The translations under genes and the position numbers were made by a program. Shown here piece by piece: positions 49,001 to 56,629 of a DNA stretch of 64,000 nucleotides. Positions within the stretch are counted from its first letter, which is position 1. Every line of letters starts with the position of its first letter. The DNA comes from Sinonovacula constricta (lineage: Eukaryota; Mollusca; Bivalvia; Cardiida; Solecurtidae): the NCBI GenBank assembly GCA_007844125.1, contig CM017571.1, positions 3,196,088 to 3,260,087 on the forward strand, in the 5' to 3' direction. The notes under the pieces are model-generated. The model was not told the origin of the DNA and searched no databases. It saw only the letters and a list, made by a program, of their open reading frames with translations.

Positions 49001-51456
49001 CAAAACTTGTGTCGCCAAGCGACGAGCTGTTCCGCCAATCGACAATCACCGTCTTGTTGGCGCCCCTTGCAGGAAAAGTAGGTGTGAACAGGAGAAATTG
49101 TGTTCCTGTTAAAAAAGGTGAGACTAAATGAAATTGTTGAAAGTTTACACGAATATATTTATAGATTCTCATTATACTTAAAAGGCCATTATTACAATTG
49201 TTATTACAATTATTATAACAATTATTATAATTCAACATGTGAACTAAAAGTAATAAATGTGAAGGGATCTGAAGAGAAAGCTGGTATTAAAAAGGTGGTA
49301 CTCAACAGTTTGTCCATTAAATTAATGTAAAAATACCTTACCACTGATTTTGGGGATTTGGGCATAATTTTTGCATACTGGAGCGTGTCATACTTTAGTA
49401 TAAGTTAAACGGGTTTGAACACTGTCTGCCTTGTTAGCCTGTACAAATCGTGATAAAAACACTCTAAAAGTTCAATCATTACAAATCTATAAATATGTAA
49501 GTACGATGGTGAATTCTGCTAAAAATAGAAACCGACGTCAAAGCGGATTGCCTTGATGACGATAAAATGTAGTCTAAAAAGTGCATAGTCACGTGGTGTT
49601 CTAGTTAAAAGACACTGCAGCGTGGCTCAGATATGAAATTCGTACCTGTTTGCTATGAGGAATGGGGGTTTATTTTTCATTGTTAACACTGATGTATGGT
49701 GGCATCAGTGAGCAGCATTTTGCAATACCTTTTCATGTAACAATGACGTACTTAATTATTTGAGAGAAAAATAGTTTGGTCCAAACTGTAGGATACCACC
49801 TTTAAGATCAATAAGCTACTGAAAAAAACAAACAAAACAACTACAATACTGATTTTAGCTACGACGATAATGCTGACGACAACAACACAGACGACAATAA
49901 CGGAAACAACATTACAGATGCTGCTTATGCAGATGAATATGATTATGATGACGATAAAGAAGAAGGAGAAGGAGAAGGAGAAGAAGAAGGAGAAGGAGAA
50001 GAAGAAGAAGGAGAAAAAGAAGGAGAAGAAGGAGAAGAAGAAGGAGAAGAAGGAGAAGAAGAAGAAGGAGAAGAAGGAGAAGAAGAAGAAGAAGAAGAAG
50101 GAGAAGGAAAAGAAGGAGAAGAAAAAGAAGAAAAAGAAGGAGAAGAAGGAGAAGAAGAAGAAGGAGAAGAAGAAGAAGAAGAAGGAAAAGAAGAAGAAGA
50201 AGAAGGAGAAGGAAAAGAAGAGGAAGAAGACGGGGATGTTGATTATCATGACGATCTACACACCTACATCTTCCGGTGATTTTGGTAATGTATTATGAGC
50301 ATTGTTGAATGGAGGATTGTCATTAAAACAGAAGACGTCATGGTAGCACACCTCTTTGGCATATGCTGTTCTAGTACCAGTTCCTAGAAAAAAAAAGCAA
50401 ACAACAAAAATAAAGACGAGATATCGGTCTCTCATTTCTTACTTGGAGACATTACCTGATAATTGTTTCGGCGACATTTCTGTTCCGGCGGATCAAATGC
50501 TTTCGATATGATCAAAAAGCAAATGGGATCAGAATTAGGCATGTTTAGGTATAATGAAAATAAAACATGACTTATCTAAAAATGTGTGTAATTTGTTTGT
50601 GAAAAGAGACGTTTATTTTCACATTTTCATCAAGTAAGTCTGTGTAAGTGTTAGTGAGGAAAATAGTGACATTTTCTCACCTTAGTGCCATAGACCATGA
50701 AACACTATGCAATACCTATATAAAACCGAAAAACATTCATAAAAATTCAGACTAGTCCATCTTTAAGGTGGTATTCGGCATTTTGCCTATATCAAATACC
50801 ACAATAACCACACCTGTTTGGGAGTCTGGCCAATAGTATGCCAAAACTTTTCAGTCTAGATGAAGACGGAATTGAACACTGCATCTATTGTAAAATAATA
50901 CAAATCGTGAAAATATCGCTCTAAATTTTTATTCTTCCCAAATCTATAAATAAGCACGATGGGTGAGGGGTGGGGATTTCTTCTAAAAATAGATGCCGAC
51001 GTCATAGTGAATAAGCCCGAAGAAGCTATAACGTGATATCAAAAGAAAGTGGTCACGAGTTTTTCTTTGATTAAAAAATAGCTATCTCTGTAGAGTGGCT
51101 CAGATAGGAAATACACGTTGGCAATGACGTGTGGGGATTTATGCTTCACTGTTCACAGAGATTCGGGGCATCTATGAACAGCATTTTGCAGGGCTTTTCA
51201 GGTAACAATGACGTATATGGCTATTCGAGAAAAGTGTGTCTTTAAATCGTGTATGGTTTGTTTAGAGAAAGCGGCTATTTCAAAATTCAGTGACCCGATT
51301 TGTTATAATTGAAAAAAATTAAAAAGAATATAGCATTTACAAATCAAACATGGTTATCCTACAAGTAAATTAATGACGTAGATATATAATATCTTAAATA
51401 ATCCAACAATGTCACTTACCAAATACGCTTAAGCCAAAAAGAATTGCGATTATCAT
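31741..51456 (-). CDS. Secreted pancreatic-lipase-family triacylglycerol lipase
   Basis: Probable secreted lipase hydrolysing lipid esters, likely digestive. Exons on the - strand: 51456-51420, 50383-50264, 49105-48906, 47153-46913, 46721-46608, 45035-44901, then either 41478-41351 (7a) or 38587-38460 (7b), 36772-36643, 34589-34478, 34102-33941 and 31807-31741. With one exon 7 they give 1446 nt, 481 residues, TGA stop; mammalian pancreatic lipases have about 465. A signal peptide ending AYA is followed by KEVCY, the mature start of pancreatic lipase. Catalytic residues: Ser175 in GHSLGSH, Asp202 in GMDPAEP, His298 in CSH. Cys262 and Cys296 bracket a 33-residue lid, longer than the ~23 of pancreatic lipase. 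Residues ~370-481 form a PLAT domain. Odd points: WGPG replaces the usual VDW after the strand following the HGF oxyanion loop, and that disulphide pair is missing. Orthology to a single vertebrate member cannot be set. Confidence 0.93.
32355..32738 (-). mobile_element. TIR element carrying a conserved 60-residue frame, copy 1
   Basis: Ends are ~50-bp imperfect inverted repeats beginning TCAATCGGAAC(A/T)CCTCGG. The - strand frame 32588-32406 encodes [20 protein letters not shown] then [20 protein letters not shown]. Other copies: 33255-33649, 53125-53499, 59431-59787 and an end fragment at 48531-48588. It lies in the last lipase intron. Confidence 0.75.
33255..33649 (-). mobile_element. TIR element with conserved frame, copy 2
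   Basis: Same element and orientation as 32355-32738, about 500 bp away and about as long. Its frame is interrupted. Ends are CAATCGAACCACCTCGGATA and GGGGTTCCGATTG. Confidence 0.72.
33941..34102 (-). CDS. Lipase exon 10 (PLAT domain, second part)
   Basis: Acceptor TTTTGTTTCTAG, donor GTAAGT, phase 2 at both ends. Residues 406-459 include [20 protein letters not shown] and [14 protein letters not shown], aligning with the strands of pancreatic lipase that read DLQMVKFIW and KIIVET. Confidence 0.9.
34478..34589 (-). CDS. Lipase exon 9 (PLAT domain, first part)
   Basis: Acceptor TTGTGTATAG, donor GTAGTC, phases 1 in and 2 out. Residues 369-405 read [20 protein letters not shown] then [13 protein letters not shown], the opening strands of a PLAT (lipoxygenase-like beta-sandwich) domain. 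Confidence 0.88.
34610..36640. other. Lipase intron 8, no other gene recognised
   Basis: Contains a G-run (34756-34769) and a degenerate tRNA-like segment around 35830-35890, whose - strand holds a B-box-like GGGTTCGAGTCCC. No complete tRNA fold could be assembled. Confidence 0.4.
36643..36772 (-). CDS. Lipase exon 8 (end of catalytic domain)
   Basis: Acceptor GTCTTGTGCAG, donor GTAAGG, phases 0 in and 1 out, residues 326-368. [18 protein letters not shown] matches the family pattern NKCFPCPSGGCPQMGHYA, followed by [15 protein letters not shown] leading into the PLAT domain. A longer open frame over this segment is a shadow. Confidence 0.92.
36957..37034. repeat. (AAT)n microsatellite
   Basis: Twenty-six uninterrupted TAA/ATA triplets in the lipase intron upstream of exon 8. 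Likely length-variable. Confidence 0.97.
38460..38587 (-). CDS. Lipase exon 7b (alternative lid and catalytic His)
   Basis: Acceptor TGCATTTTACAG, donor GTAAGA, 128 nt, same phases as 7a. Encodes [20 protein letters not shown], then [20 protein letters not shown] and ASY. By hand alignment 27 of 43 residues match 7a. Only 4 of the 13 lid residues are shared, but 23 of the 30 from the lid cysteine onward. Both splice sites and the Cys-Ser-His are intact, so it does not look like a decaying copy. Confidence 0.9.
38932..40452. repeat. 31-bp minisatellite, about 49 units
   Basis: Unit GTGTATAGCAGCTCTGAACT then ACACATTGTTC, 31 bp. Variants CTCCGAACTACGCATTG, CTCTAAACTATACATTG and GCTGCTCC recur in ordered blocks of several units, so multi-unit duplication took place. 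It fills over half of the interval between alternative exons 7a and 7b and is richer in G, C and CpG than its surroundings. Confidence 0.95.
40495..40530 (+). promoter_or_regulatory. TATA-box-like element downstream of the minisatellite
   Basis: CTATATAAAAAG at 40499-40510 lies about 47 bp after the end of the 31-bp array, on the strand opposite to the lipase, in a CpG-containing stretch (GACGACGCGC, GCTCGACGTC). No open frame of note follows. It could be a fragment of a retroelement promoter or chance. Confidence 0.25.
41351..41478 (-). CDS. Lipase exon 7a (lid second half and catalytic His)
   Basis: Acceptor GATCCTTTTAG, donor GTACGA, phases 1 in and 0 out, 128 nt. Encodes [20 protein letters not shown], then [20 protein letters not shown] and ESY. 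Cys296 closes the lid and His298 is the predicted catalytic histidine, equivalent to CNHLRSY in pancreatic lipase. Exon 7b is an alternative of identical length and phase; using both shifts the frame. Confidence 0.92.
41799..42293 (+). mobile_element. Inverted-repeat transposon family X
   Basis: Starts TTAAAGGTGGTATCCGACAG and ends AAACTGTTGGATACAACCTTTA. Oriented like the 31045 copy and opposite to its neighbour at 42715-43235. It lies 320 bp upstream, in lipase sense, of alternative exon 7a. Confidence 0.8.
42715..43235 (-). mobile_element. Inverted-repeat transposon family X with a long T-run
   Basis: Starts GAAGGTGGTATCCAACAGTT and ends AAACTGTCGGATACCACCTTTA. Contains an uninterrupted run of nearly 40 T at 43040-43078. 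Together with the 41799 copy it forms an inverted pair in lipase intron 6. Confidence 0.8.
43881..44508. mobile_element. Mutator-like MITE, long TIR and 9-bp target duplication
   Basis: About 62-bp terminal inverted repeats that I read as identical, starting CAATCTCATTAAAATCACAT and running to GGTTAGGATCTGAT. Both sides carry the 9-bp direct repeat CAAAAAGGC (43872-43880 and 44509-44517). Long TIRs and a 9-bp duplication are the mark of Mutator-like elements. At 628 bp there is no room for a transposase. It lies in lipase intron 6. Confidence 0.88.
44901..45035 (-). CDS. Lipase exon 6 (first half of the lid)
   Basis: Acceptor TTTTTTTGCAG, donor GTAAGT, phase 1 at both ends, residues 238-282. 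[16 protein letters not shown] matches the family GHLDFFPNGG motif. Cys262 opens the lid, and the exon ends SLLNGKRF in the middle of it. A ~70-bp minisatellite upstream copies its first 29 bases. Confidence 0.94.
45040..45610. repeat. Minisatellite of ~70-bp units derived from lipase exon 6
   Basis: About eight units, each with CAACCAATGTTGGACACATC, GCCTCACGGATCCG and ACCAAACCCTCGTGTAAAT. The + strand segment GCC-CA-GG-TCC-T-AT-CCAAACCCTC matches 23 of 29 bases at the 5' end of lipase exon 6, continuing over the splice site (CTGCAAAA in the gene, GTGTAAAT in the units). The array therefore contains copies of the exon start. Confidence 0.88.
46608..46721 (-). CDS. Lipase exon 5 (catalytic aspartate)
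   Basis: Acceptor TCTTCCGTCTCAG, donor GTACGA, phase 1 at both ends, residues 200-237. [11 protein letters not shown] carries the catalytic Asp202. [20 protein letters not shown] follows, as in all pancreatic-type lipases. Confidence 0.95.
46913..47153 (-). CDS. Lipase exon 4 (nucleophile serine)
   Basis: Acceptor TTTTACTTCAG, donor GTAAGC, phases 0 in and 1 out, residues 120-199. Starts [13 protein letters not shown], continues [19 protein letters not shown] and contains [16 protein letters not shown]. Ser175 in GHSLG is the nucleophile. Confidence 0.95.
47172..47900 (+). mobile_element. Inverted-repeat transposon family X, interrupted
   Basis: Left end TTTAAAGGTGGCATCCAAAA just 18 bp upstream of the start of lipase exon 4, with the family body CTTACCACTGCTTTGGGGAA. 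A retroelement 3' tail (47380-47690) splits it, and the right part resumes with CACTATAGAGATTACTGCTA. The far end is eroded. Confidence 0.6.
47380..47690 (+). repeat. 3' end of a non-LTR retrotransposon or related SINE
   Basis: Second copy of 4262-4563: CGGATTCTAAACTTGTTTGC to GTGCCGTAAAACCCA followed by (AATA)n. It is inserted inside the family X element, so it is the younger of the two. Confidence 0.62.
48092..48529. mobile_element. MITE with perfect 22-bp TIRs
   Basis: CAAATTGCTACTCATTTCGT-CG at the left and its exact reverse complement at the right, 438 bp. Internally it has several CCAAT/ATTGG motifs (GATTGGTTCG, CCAACCAATC, TGATTGGATA). A fragment of the 32355-type TIR element starts directly after it. 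The superfamily is unclear. Confidence 0.78.
48906..49105 (-). CDS. Lipase exon 3 (oxyanion-hole region)
   Basis: Acceptor TTTTTTAACAG, donor GTTATT, phases 1 in and 0 out, residues 53-119. Contains [13 protein letters not shown], then [16 protein letters not shown], where HGF is the conserved loop holding the oxyanion-hole residue, and ends AFLKK. Confidence 0.93.
49290..49805 (+). mobile_element. Inverted-repeat transposon family X
   Basis: Starts AAAAGGTGGTACTCAACAGT and ends CCAAACTGTAGGATACCACC. It lies in lipase intron 2, between the exon 3 acceptor and the polypurine tract. Confidence 0.78.
49950..50235. repeat. Polypurine (GAA/GGA)n tract
   Basis: About 285 bp of almost pure A and G on the + strand, made of GAA and GGA triplets. 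In the lipase transcript this is a C/U-only tract starting about 30 nt after the exon 2 donor. Long mirror-like polypurine tracts can form triplex DNA. The long Lys/Glu or Phe/Ser frames across it are artefacts. Confidence 0.95.
50264..50383 (-). CDS. Lipase exon 2 (mature N-terminus)
   Basis: Acceptor TTTTCTAG, phase 1 at both ends. Encodes TGTRTAYA, then [20 protein letters not shown] and [13 protein letters not shown] with the nearby second cysteine matches the N-terminal disulphide of pancreatic lipases. The donor GTGTGT was preferred over GTAGGT four bases upstream because only it keeps phase and yields SPEDVGTQFLLF, as in relatives. Confidence 0.9.
   Translation of the reverse strand, partial: ELVLEQHMPKRCATMTSSVLMTILHSTMLIIHYQNHRKM
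50763..51240 (+). mobile_element. Inverted-repeat transposon family X
   Basis: Starts TTTAAGGTGGTATTCGGCAT. The body has ATAAATAAGCACGATGGG and AATAGATGCCGACGTCATAG. The right end is damaged. It is in lipase intron 1. Confidence 0.72.
51420..51456 (-). CDS. Lipase exon 1 (start codon, signal peptide)
   Basis: ATG at 51456-51454. Encodes [12 protein letters not shown] plus one base, a hydrophobic signal-peptide core, before a strong donor GTAAGT. An upstream ATG 13 bp away is in another frame. The start was chosen because it joins exon 2 in phase and gives a proper signal sequence. Confidence 0.88.
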
Positions 51457-51469
51457 CGTTTCCAAACAT

Positions 51470-51612
51470 GTGGACGCCAGCGTATCATTATCTTGAGTCA
51501 GGACGGAAATTACGTCAACAGGTTGTTCGGAGTTTCAGGTTAAACTTGTGTGCTTATCTTCACGAACCTTAAGGACATAGTAACCACAAGATAAACTGTT
51601 TTATTTAGAGCT
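51470..51612 (-). promoter_or_regulatory. Candidate lipase promoter region
   Basis: Within about 155 bp upstream of the lipase ATG, the - strand has a TATA-like CTAAATAAAA near 51607-51598 and GATA-factor-like motifs: AGATAAGC at 51559-51552, and TTATCT on the same strand near 51593. GATA factors commonly drive gut genes, but these short motifs arise often by chance. Confidence 0.25.
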
Positions 51613-51626
51613 TTGAGGTCAATTTA

Positions 51627-52255
51627 AAAGTGGTATCCGACAGTTTCCTTATATCAAACTCATATCTTACCATTCCTTGGGGAATAAGAGTATAATTTCT
51701 GGATAAGCCCACACAATATAAGTAGGGATGTAAATCGAATCCCAAAATGATATTCGAATATTCGGTACGTGTACTCGAATCATATTCGAATATTCGGAAC
51801 GAATTTTTATCACAGTGGCACATAACACAGTAATTTTCCATTACGTTCAGTGTGTTTATTCATTGTAAAATGTTTATTTCTGGCCATAATTTACATTGCT
51901 AGCCTTACTTTTGCAGAAGCGGTGGTAGATTTTTGATTTACAAGTAAAGACGGGTTTGGACACTGCCTACATTGTTAGACAGTACAGATCGCGATAAAAA
52001 TACTCTTAAAGTTTAACCATTCCAAATCTATAAATAAGCACGATAGTGATCTCACTCTAAACTTAAATAATTACAAATCTATAAATATGAACGATAATGA
52101 ATTCTGCTTAAAATAGATACCGACGTCAGAGCAGATAACCCGGATGACGATATAACGTAATCTGAAATTTTCATAGTTAAAAATAGCTATCTCTGCAGCG
52201 TGGCCCAGATAGGAAATACCTGATTGCAATGAGAAATGGGGATTAATGTTTCTCT
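51627..52255 (+). mobile_element. Inverted-repeat transposon family X, interrupted
   Basis: Starts AAAAGTGGTATCCGACAGTT directly upstream of the lipase promoter region. An insertion at about 51732-51935 begins AGGGATGTAAATCGAAT and is rich in ATTCGAATATTCG. It resembles a hAT-type end, but the matching right end is not clear. The element resumes at AAGTAAAGACGGGTTTGG. Confidence 0.6.
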
Positions 52256-52261
52256 GTTCAA

Positions 52262-52297
52262 TGTAATCAGCAGCATCATCATCATAATCAATGTAAC

Positions 52298-52344
<47 letters not shown>

Positions 52345-52740
52345 ACAACAACAACATCAATGTAACCATCATCATCATCATTATCAATGTAACCAGCATC
52401 ATCATCATCAACATCAATGTGACCAGTAGCATCATCATCAACGTAACTAGCATCATCATCATCAACAACATAATCAATGTAACCGGCATCATCATCATCA
52501 TTATCAATGTAATAATAATAATAATCATCATCATCAACATCATCATCATCACTGTAACCATTATCATCATCATCATCAACATCAATGTAACCAGCATCAT
52601 CATCATCAACATCAATGTAACCAGCATCATCATCATCAACATCGTTGCAATTAGCAGCAGCATCAACATCAACGTCACTAGCAGCATCAACATCAACAAC
52701 AACATCAACGTTACTTGCAGCATCAGCATCAAAATGATCA
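52262..52740. repeat. Imperfect (ATC)n repeat with AATGTAACC interruptions
   Basis: About 480 bp of CAT/ATC triplets, broken at regular points by CAATGTAACCAGCATC-type phrases. Frames through it (poly-Asp, poly-Ile/Asn) have no independent support as genes. Confidence 0.93.
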
Positions 52741-53124
52741 CCACAATTCAACAGTACGGATGAATTACTGATGTATTTAAATAAACTAAAAAAATACTGT
52801 CGTCGTTGGAAATTGGAAGTAAATAGATGAAAAAGTAAAAAATGACATTCCGAAAGGCTGGTCCGCAGTCGACTTTCTAATAATATGATTTTTCTTATAA
52901 TAATATTACAATAGAAATAGTTAATAAGTTTACATATTTGGTTATGGTGTTTACTAGCCATGCAGAAACACAAAAATGTATAAATGGACAAGTAATCAAG
53001 GGGATATTTGCAATGAATAAATATTTATACAAATTTACCAACATTTCAGTAAATCAGATTTAACCAATTTGATAAACTGATGTGTCCAGTTGTGAGTTAT
53101 GGGACAGATGTGTGGGGATTTATT

Positions 53125-53499
53125 CAATCGGAACTCCTCGGGTTATTCCGTCCTCGGGACAATCATTCCTCGGATGTATCTGGTGCAATAATACTTAATG
53201 AAATCACGATCGTTTTGTTCGCCGGAAGTCGGAAGAAGAATATGCTAAGTAGTTTATAAACACTGTCATCGTTTGACAGCTGCGTGTCTGCCGCGCTGAG
53301 TAAATAAAAATCGGATGATTTTAATTTGAAGCCGCTACAAATTGAAATTTTACTGGCATCGTAATGTAGTGGGTTTTCATCCAAGCTGCCGTCTTTGTTT
53401 TGACGCCTGTCTCAAAAGAAGTCACATTTAGGGAAATGGCCGAGGTAATCCGACTACCTACATACATCCGAGAGATGATTCGTGAGTTCCGATTGAGGC
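53125..53499 (+). mobile_element. TIR element with conserved frame, copy 3
   Basis: Left end TCAATCGGAACTCCTCGGGT, right end CGTGAGTTCCGATTGA. The internal frame is broken by stops (GTAAATAA after the SAALS segment). Orientation is opposite to the copies at 32-33 kb. Confidence 0.74.
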
Positions 53500-54659
53500 A
53501 ACAACGAGTTAAAACAGGCACCTGCATTTATTTTTTATGGGGAGTTAGAAAGTGTTACATGTAACTTTCAAAAAAGGTTATTATAATGTCATTTAGTACT
53601 GGCTTAAGATTATACAAATGGATAATATTAAATATTCAAAATTAGCTTACAATATGTCAATGTCTGATTTAGATATATACCCTCGAAAGAAAAAAATATT
53701 GCTCACTTTGTCCTTTAGGTTTCTTTATGATGTATGTTAAAATGTTGGTAATGATGATATATTTTTATTAAACGTTAAGCAAATTCTGAAAGATCTATTT
53801 ATTCAGGGTTGGGATGGTAGATTAACAGGCGCGTTTCTCCCATTACGCACTTTACGCACGTGCGTAACCTCCTCTCGGAAAATCGAAAATCTAAAAGTAC
53901 GAAACACACTAAGAAAGTCCATGCCTAACCCGGGTTAGGAATGATATATTTTATTTCCGTAGTTTCTATGTTAAAAAATCTTATTATCACACCAATAAAG
54001 TTGAAAAGGTTTAAAATGACTAAACTTTAAACACATCAGGATTTTAGTCGTTCATATTTTGCGTTAAGTTTCTCGCATGTCCGCATTTTACATGTTATTC
54101 ATTAGAAAAGAACCGAATATATTCAAAAGTATTATTACAAAGGTTATTTCCCTTGTAATTGTGCGTAATTTAAAAACGGCCCAGATACGCGCCTGTAGAT
54201 TAAGGTAATCCAGCTGGGTCTCTTTACACAGGCATATATCTTATTTTAATAATCAGCCTTTTTTAAAAATGTGTTGATATTGCAAAGTTAGATATTCCCT
54301 ATCCTATAATTAGACTTTCATCAAACAGCCTGAGTACTGAGAGTGGCAAGTGGAATAGACCTCACCCCACTTCTGTTTCAGACAGAAAGTGTATCCATTG
54401 TAATGTTTTAGGAGACTGATATCATTTTACAATGTTTATTGTATAGTTATACCTCTGACATATATTAAAGCTTGTTGAAGGCTTCGACCAAATATGTTTG
54501 AATTTACGCAGCTTCTTACTTCAGAAAAAAATCTAAGTTTGTATATATTTCATCAAATCTCAAGTAAGAAATTAACAGAATTTTGCATAATTATATAAGG
54601 TTATTTGGGAAAAATATTTCAGTTGTGGTTTAACATGTAAGAGTACAATAGGTTTTAAC

Positions 54660-55157
54660 CTAAAGATGGTATACGACAGTTTGGACTAAAAATATTTTCA
54701 TTAAAGATCATAATATACCATTATTACCTGATGACATCTCGCCAAATGCTGTTTTTTATGTTCTACAACTGCCTGAATAGTGAACCAAAACGTCACAATC
54801 GTCATTTCAAACAGGTATTTCCTATCTGAGCCACGCTGCACAGTTAGCTGTTTTTAAACTGAGAAAACGACGTGACCACTTATGTTTTAGCTCATCCACG
54901 TCATCTGTTGTGACGTCGATATCTATTTTAGCAGGAACCTCAACAATTCTTATTTACAGATTTGAATTCAATGAACATTTTAAGCACTGATTAATGCGTT
55001 ATACTGTCCTAAAATTAAGACACTGTTGAACATCGCTAAAGTTTAGCCTTAAGTATGATTTTTTTTTTCTTCAGAAATTAAGCACAAATTCCCCAAACAC
55101 AGGTCAGATATTGTTACATATATTATATATTGACAAACTGTCGGATACCACCTTTAA
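54660..55157 (-). mobile_element. Inverted-repeat transposon family X
   Basis: Starts TAAAGATGGTATACGACAGT and ends ACAAACTGTCGGATACCACC. Body motifs TATTTCCTATCTGAGCCACG and TTGTGACGTCGATATC match the 30553 copy in the same orientation. Confidence 0.8.
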
Positions 55158-55507
55158 AAGTTGAATGTTTTTGTTTAGACACAGAGGTCATGTTGTAATA
55201 TTTTTGCTATGCATATCTTGTAAAACCATTTTCGATTCTGCATCAAGTTTAATGTTAATTTGAGTTTGATTATGTTATTACTGTTATAAATATACCACAA
55301 AGAACATTCTCAATATAAATATATAATAATATAATGCAGAAATTGAAATGAATTTACTGTGGAGAATTTAAATAGCTACCAGAAATTTATATTTTATATT
55401 ACACTATATAAGTAAGTTAGAAAAGGTCCTATCAAAATTTTCCAGATATTTAAATCTAAACTACTTCTAGACAAAGGCAAACAGGGTAAATGTAAATGTG
55501 ACAAAAC

Positions 55508-55645
55508 TCAGAGACGAGACATAGTGCACACGAAAAGAAAAACCAGCAGTTACCGCCTTGGAACGGTCAGTCGGCAAAAGGACCGACTTGGATGTTTGAA
55601 CCTAGTTTGTGGAGCGCTCCAACGTCGCACTTCCTGAAGGTTTTC
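55508..55645 (+). repeat. Dispersed repeat, copy 2
   Basis: Partner of 10066-10195: CCAGCAGTTACCGCCTTGGA, GGTCAGTCGGCAAAAGGACC and CGCACTTCCTGAAGG. Unknown class. Confidence 0.5.
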
Positions 55646-55649
55646 TATC

Positions 55650-56325
55650 AAACAGAGTAAATAAAAATATCACATCAAAGTGAGACAACTAGACAGTAAG
55701 CACCTGCATCGGGAGTTAAAACAGATACAAGGAACATATATGTATACAAAATATCTAGTAATAAAATACACTATCGACATATGTAATATGTACAGCAGAT
55801 AAAGTGTACCAGACTGAATGCACTACAAGAGTTTTCTGTACATCTTGCATGTCAATTACCATCTGTGACGGTGTGAAGGAAGCAGCACACGACGAGTTTA
55901 CTTGCACTTTTGTAAATTATCACAGATTGGTCACCACTGTTGTGATTATTTTAATCTCCTGCTATATATTTTAGTATTCATGATTGACAATAGAGCTTTG
56001 AATGCCAATGATATCTTAAGAACGTCCAGTAGTTTTGCTACTGAATTGTATCCCACCTTCAATGCGCAATTTAACAGTAAACGTACTGTGTAACAAGGGA
56101 GGTAATCAAAAATAGTTGGAAATATTTAGATTTATGCCATCTTGATTTATCTCCCATCTATGTCCTTTAATATTACAAGAATCTTGCAAGATTTATGCTA
56201 TTTTATATAATTTATGATACAGATTAGAGCAAATAGGGGTACTTTCCTCACTGTATCGAATATGCTAAACAATAACATGACCTTAGCACTGACGGACTGA
56301 TATCTACTAATTTTGTATGATTATC
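55650..56325. other. Gene-free stretch, nothing recognised
   Basis: AT-rich sequence with only short chance frames. Confidence 0.5.
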
Positions 56326-56328
56326 TTT

Positions 56329-56625
56329 GTTTATTGGGATTATCGTACCACCAACAGTATTTCAGTTTTCTGGAGACGGTGTCCACTTGAAGCAGATATA
56401 GTGCTGCCTTCACTGTGAACACCTGGCATGATACCACACCCAGTCACAGTATCCTGACACCGGGCCAAACAGTCGTGGAACTATCCTTATCTTTGCTTGA
56501 GCGTTAGCCTAGGTAGCTATACCACTACCATTTTGAACGACTTAGGTATGTCGCGGCCCGGGATCGAACCTGTGGCCTCCCGTACCTAGAGCTGACGCTC
56601 TACCGCTTGCGCAACCAGGTCCGGT
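56329..56625 (-). repeat. tRNA-derived SINE, family 1, antisense copy
   Basis: Starts TTTATTGGGATTATCGTACC (tail side) and ends GCGCAACCAGGTCCGG (tRNA-like head). The B-box reverse complement GGGATCGAACC is at 56560-56570. Confidence 0.82.
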
Positions 56626-56629
56626 AATA

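Noticed and set aside
49752..50298. Poly-Lys/Glu (+) and poly-Phe/Ser (-) open frames
   Set aside because: Explained fully by the (GAA/GGA)n simple repeat in lipase intron 2.
51732..51935. hAT transposon
   Set aside because: The left end looks like a hAT terminus, but no matching inverted right end or clear 8-bp target duplication could be found.
52071..52991. Asp-rich, Met/Leu-rich and Ile/Asn-rich frames of 175-306 codons
   Set aside because: Translations of the imperfect ATC repeat; all frames are open for the same reason.
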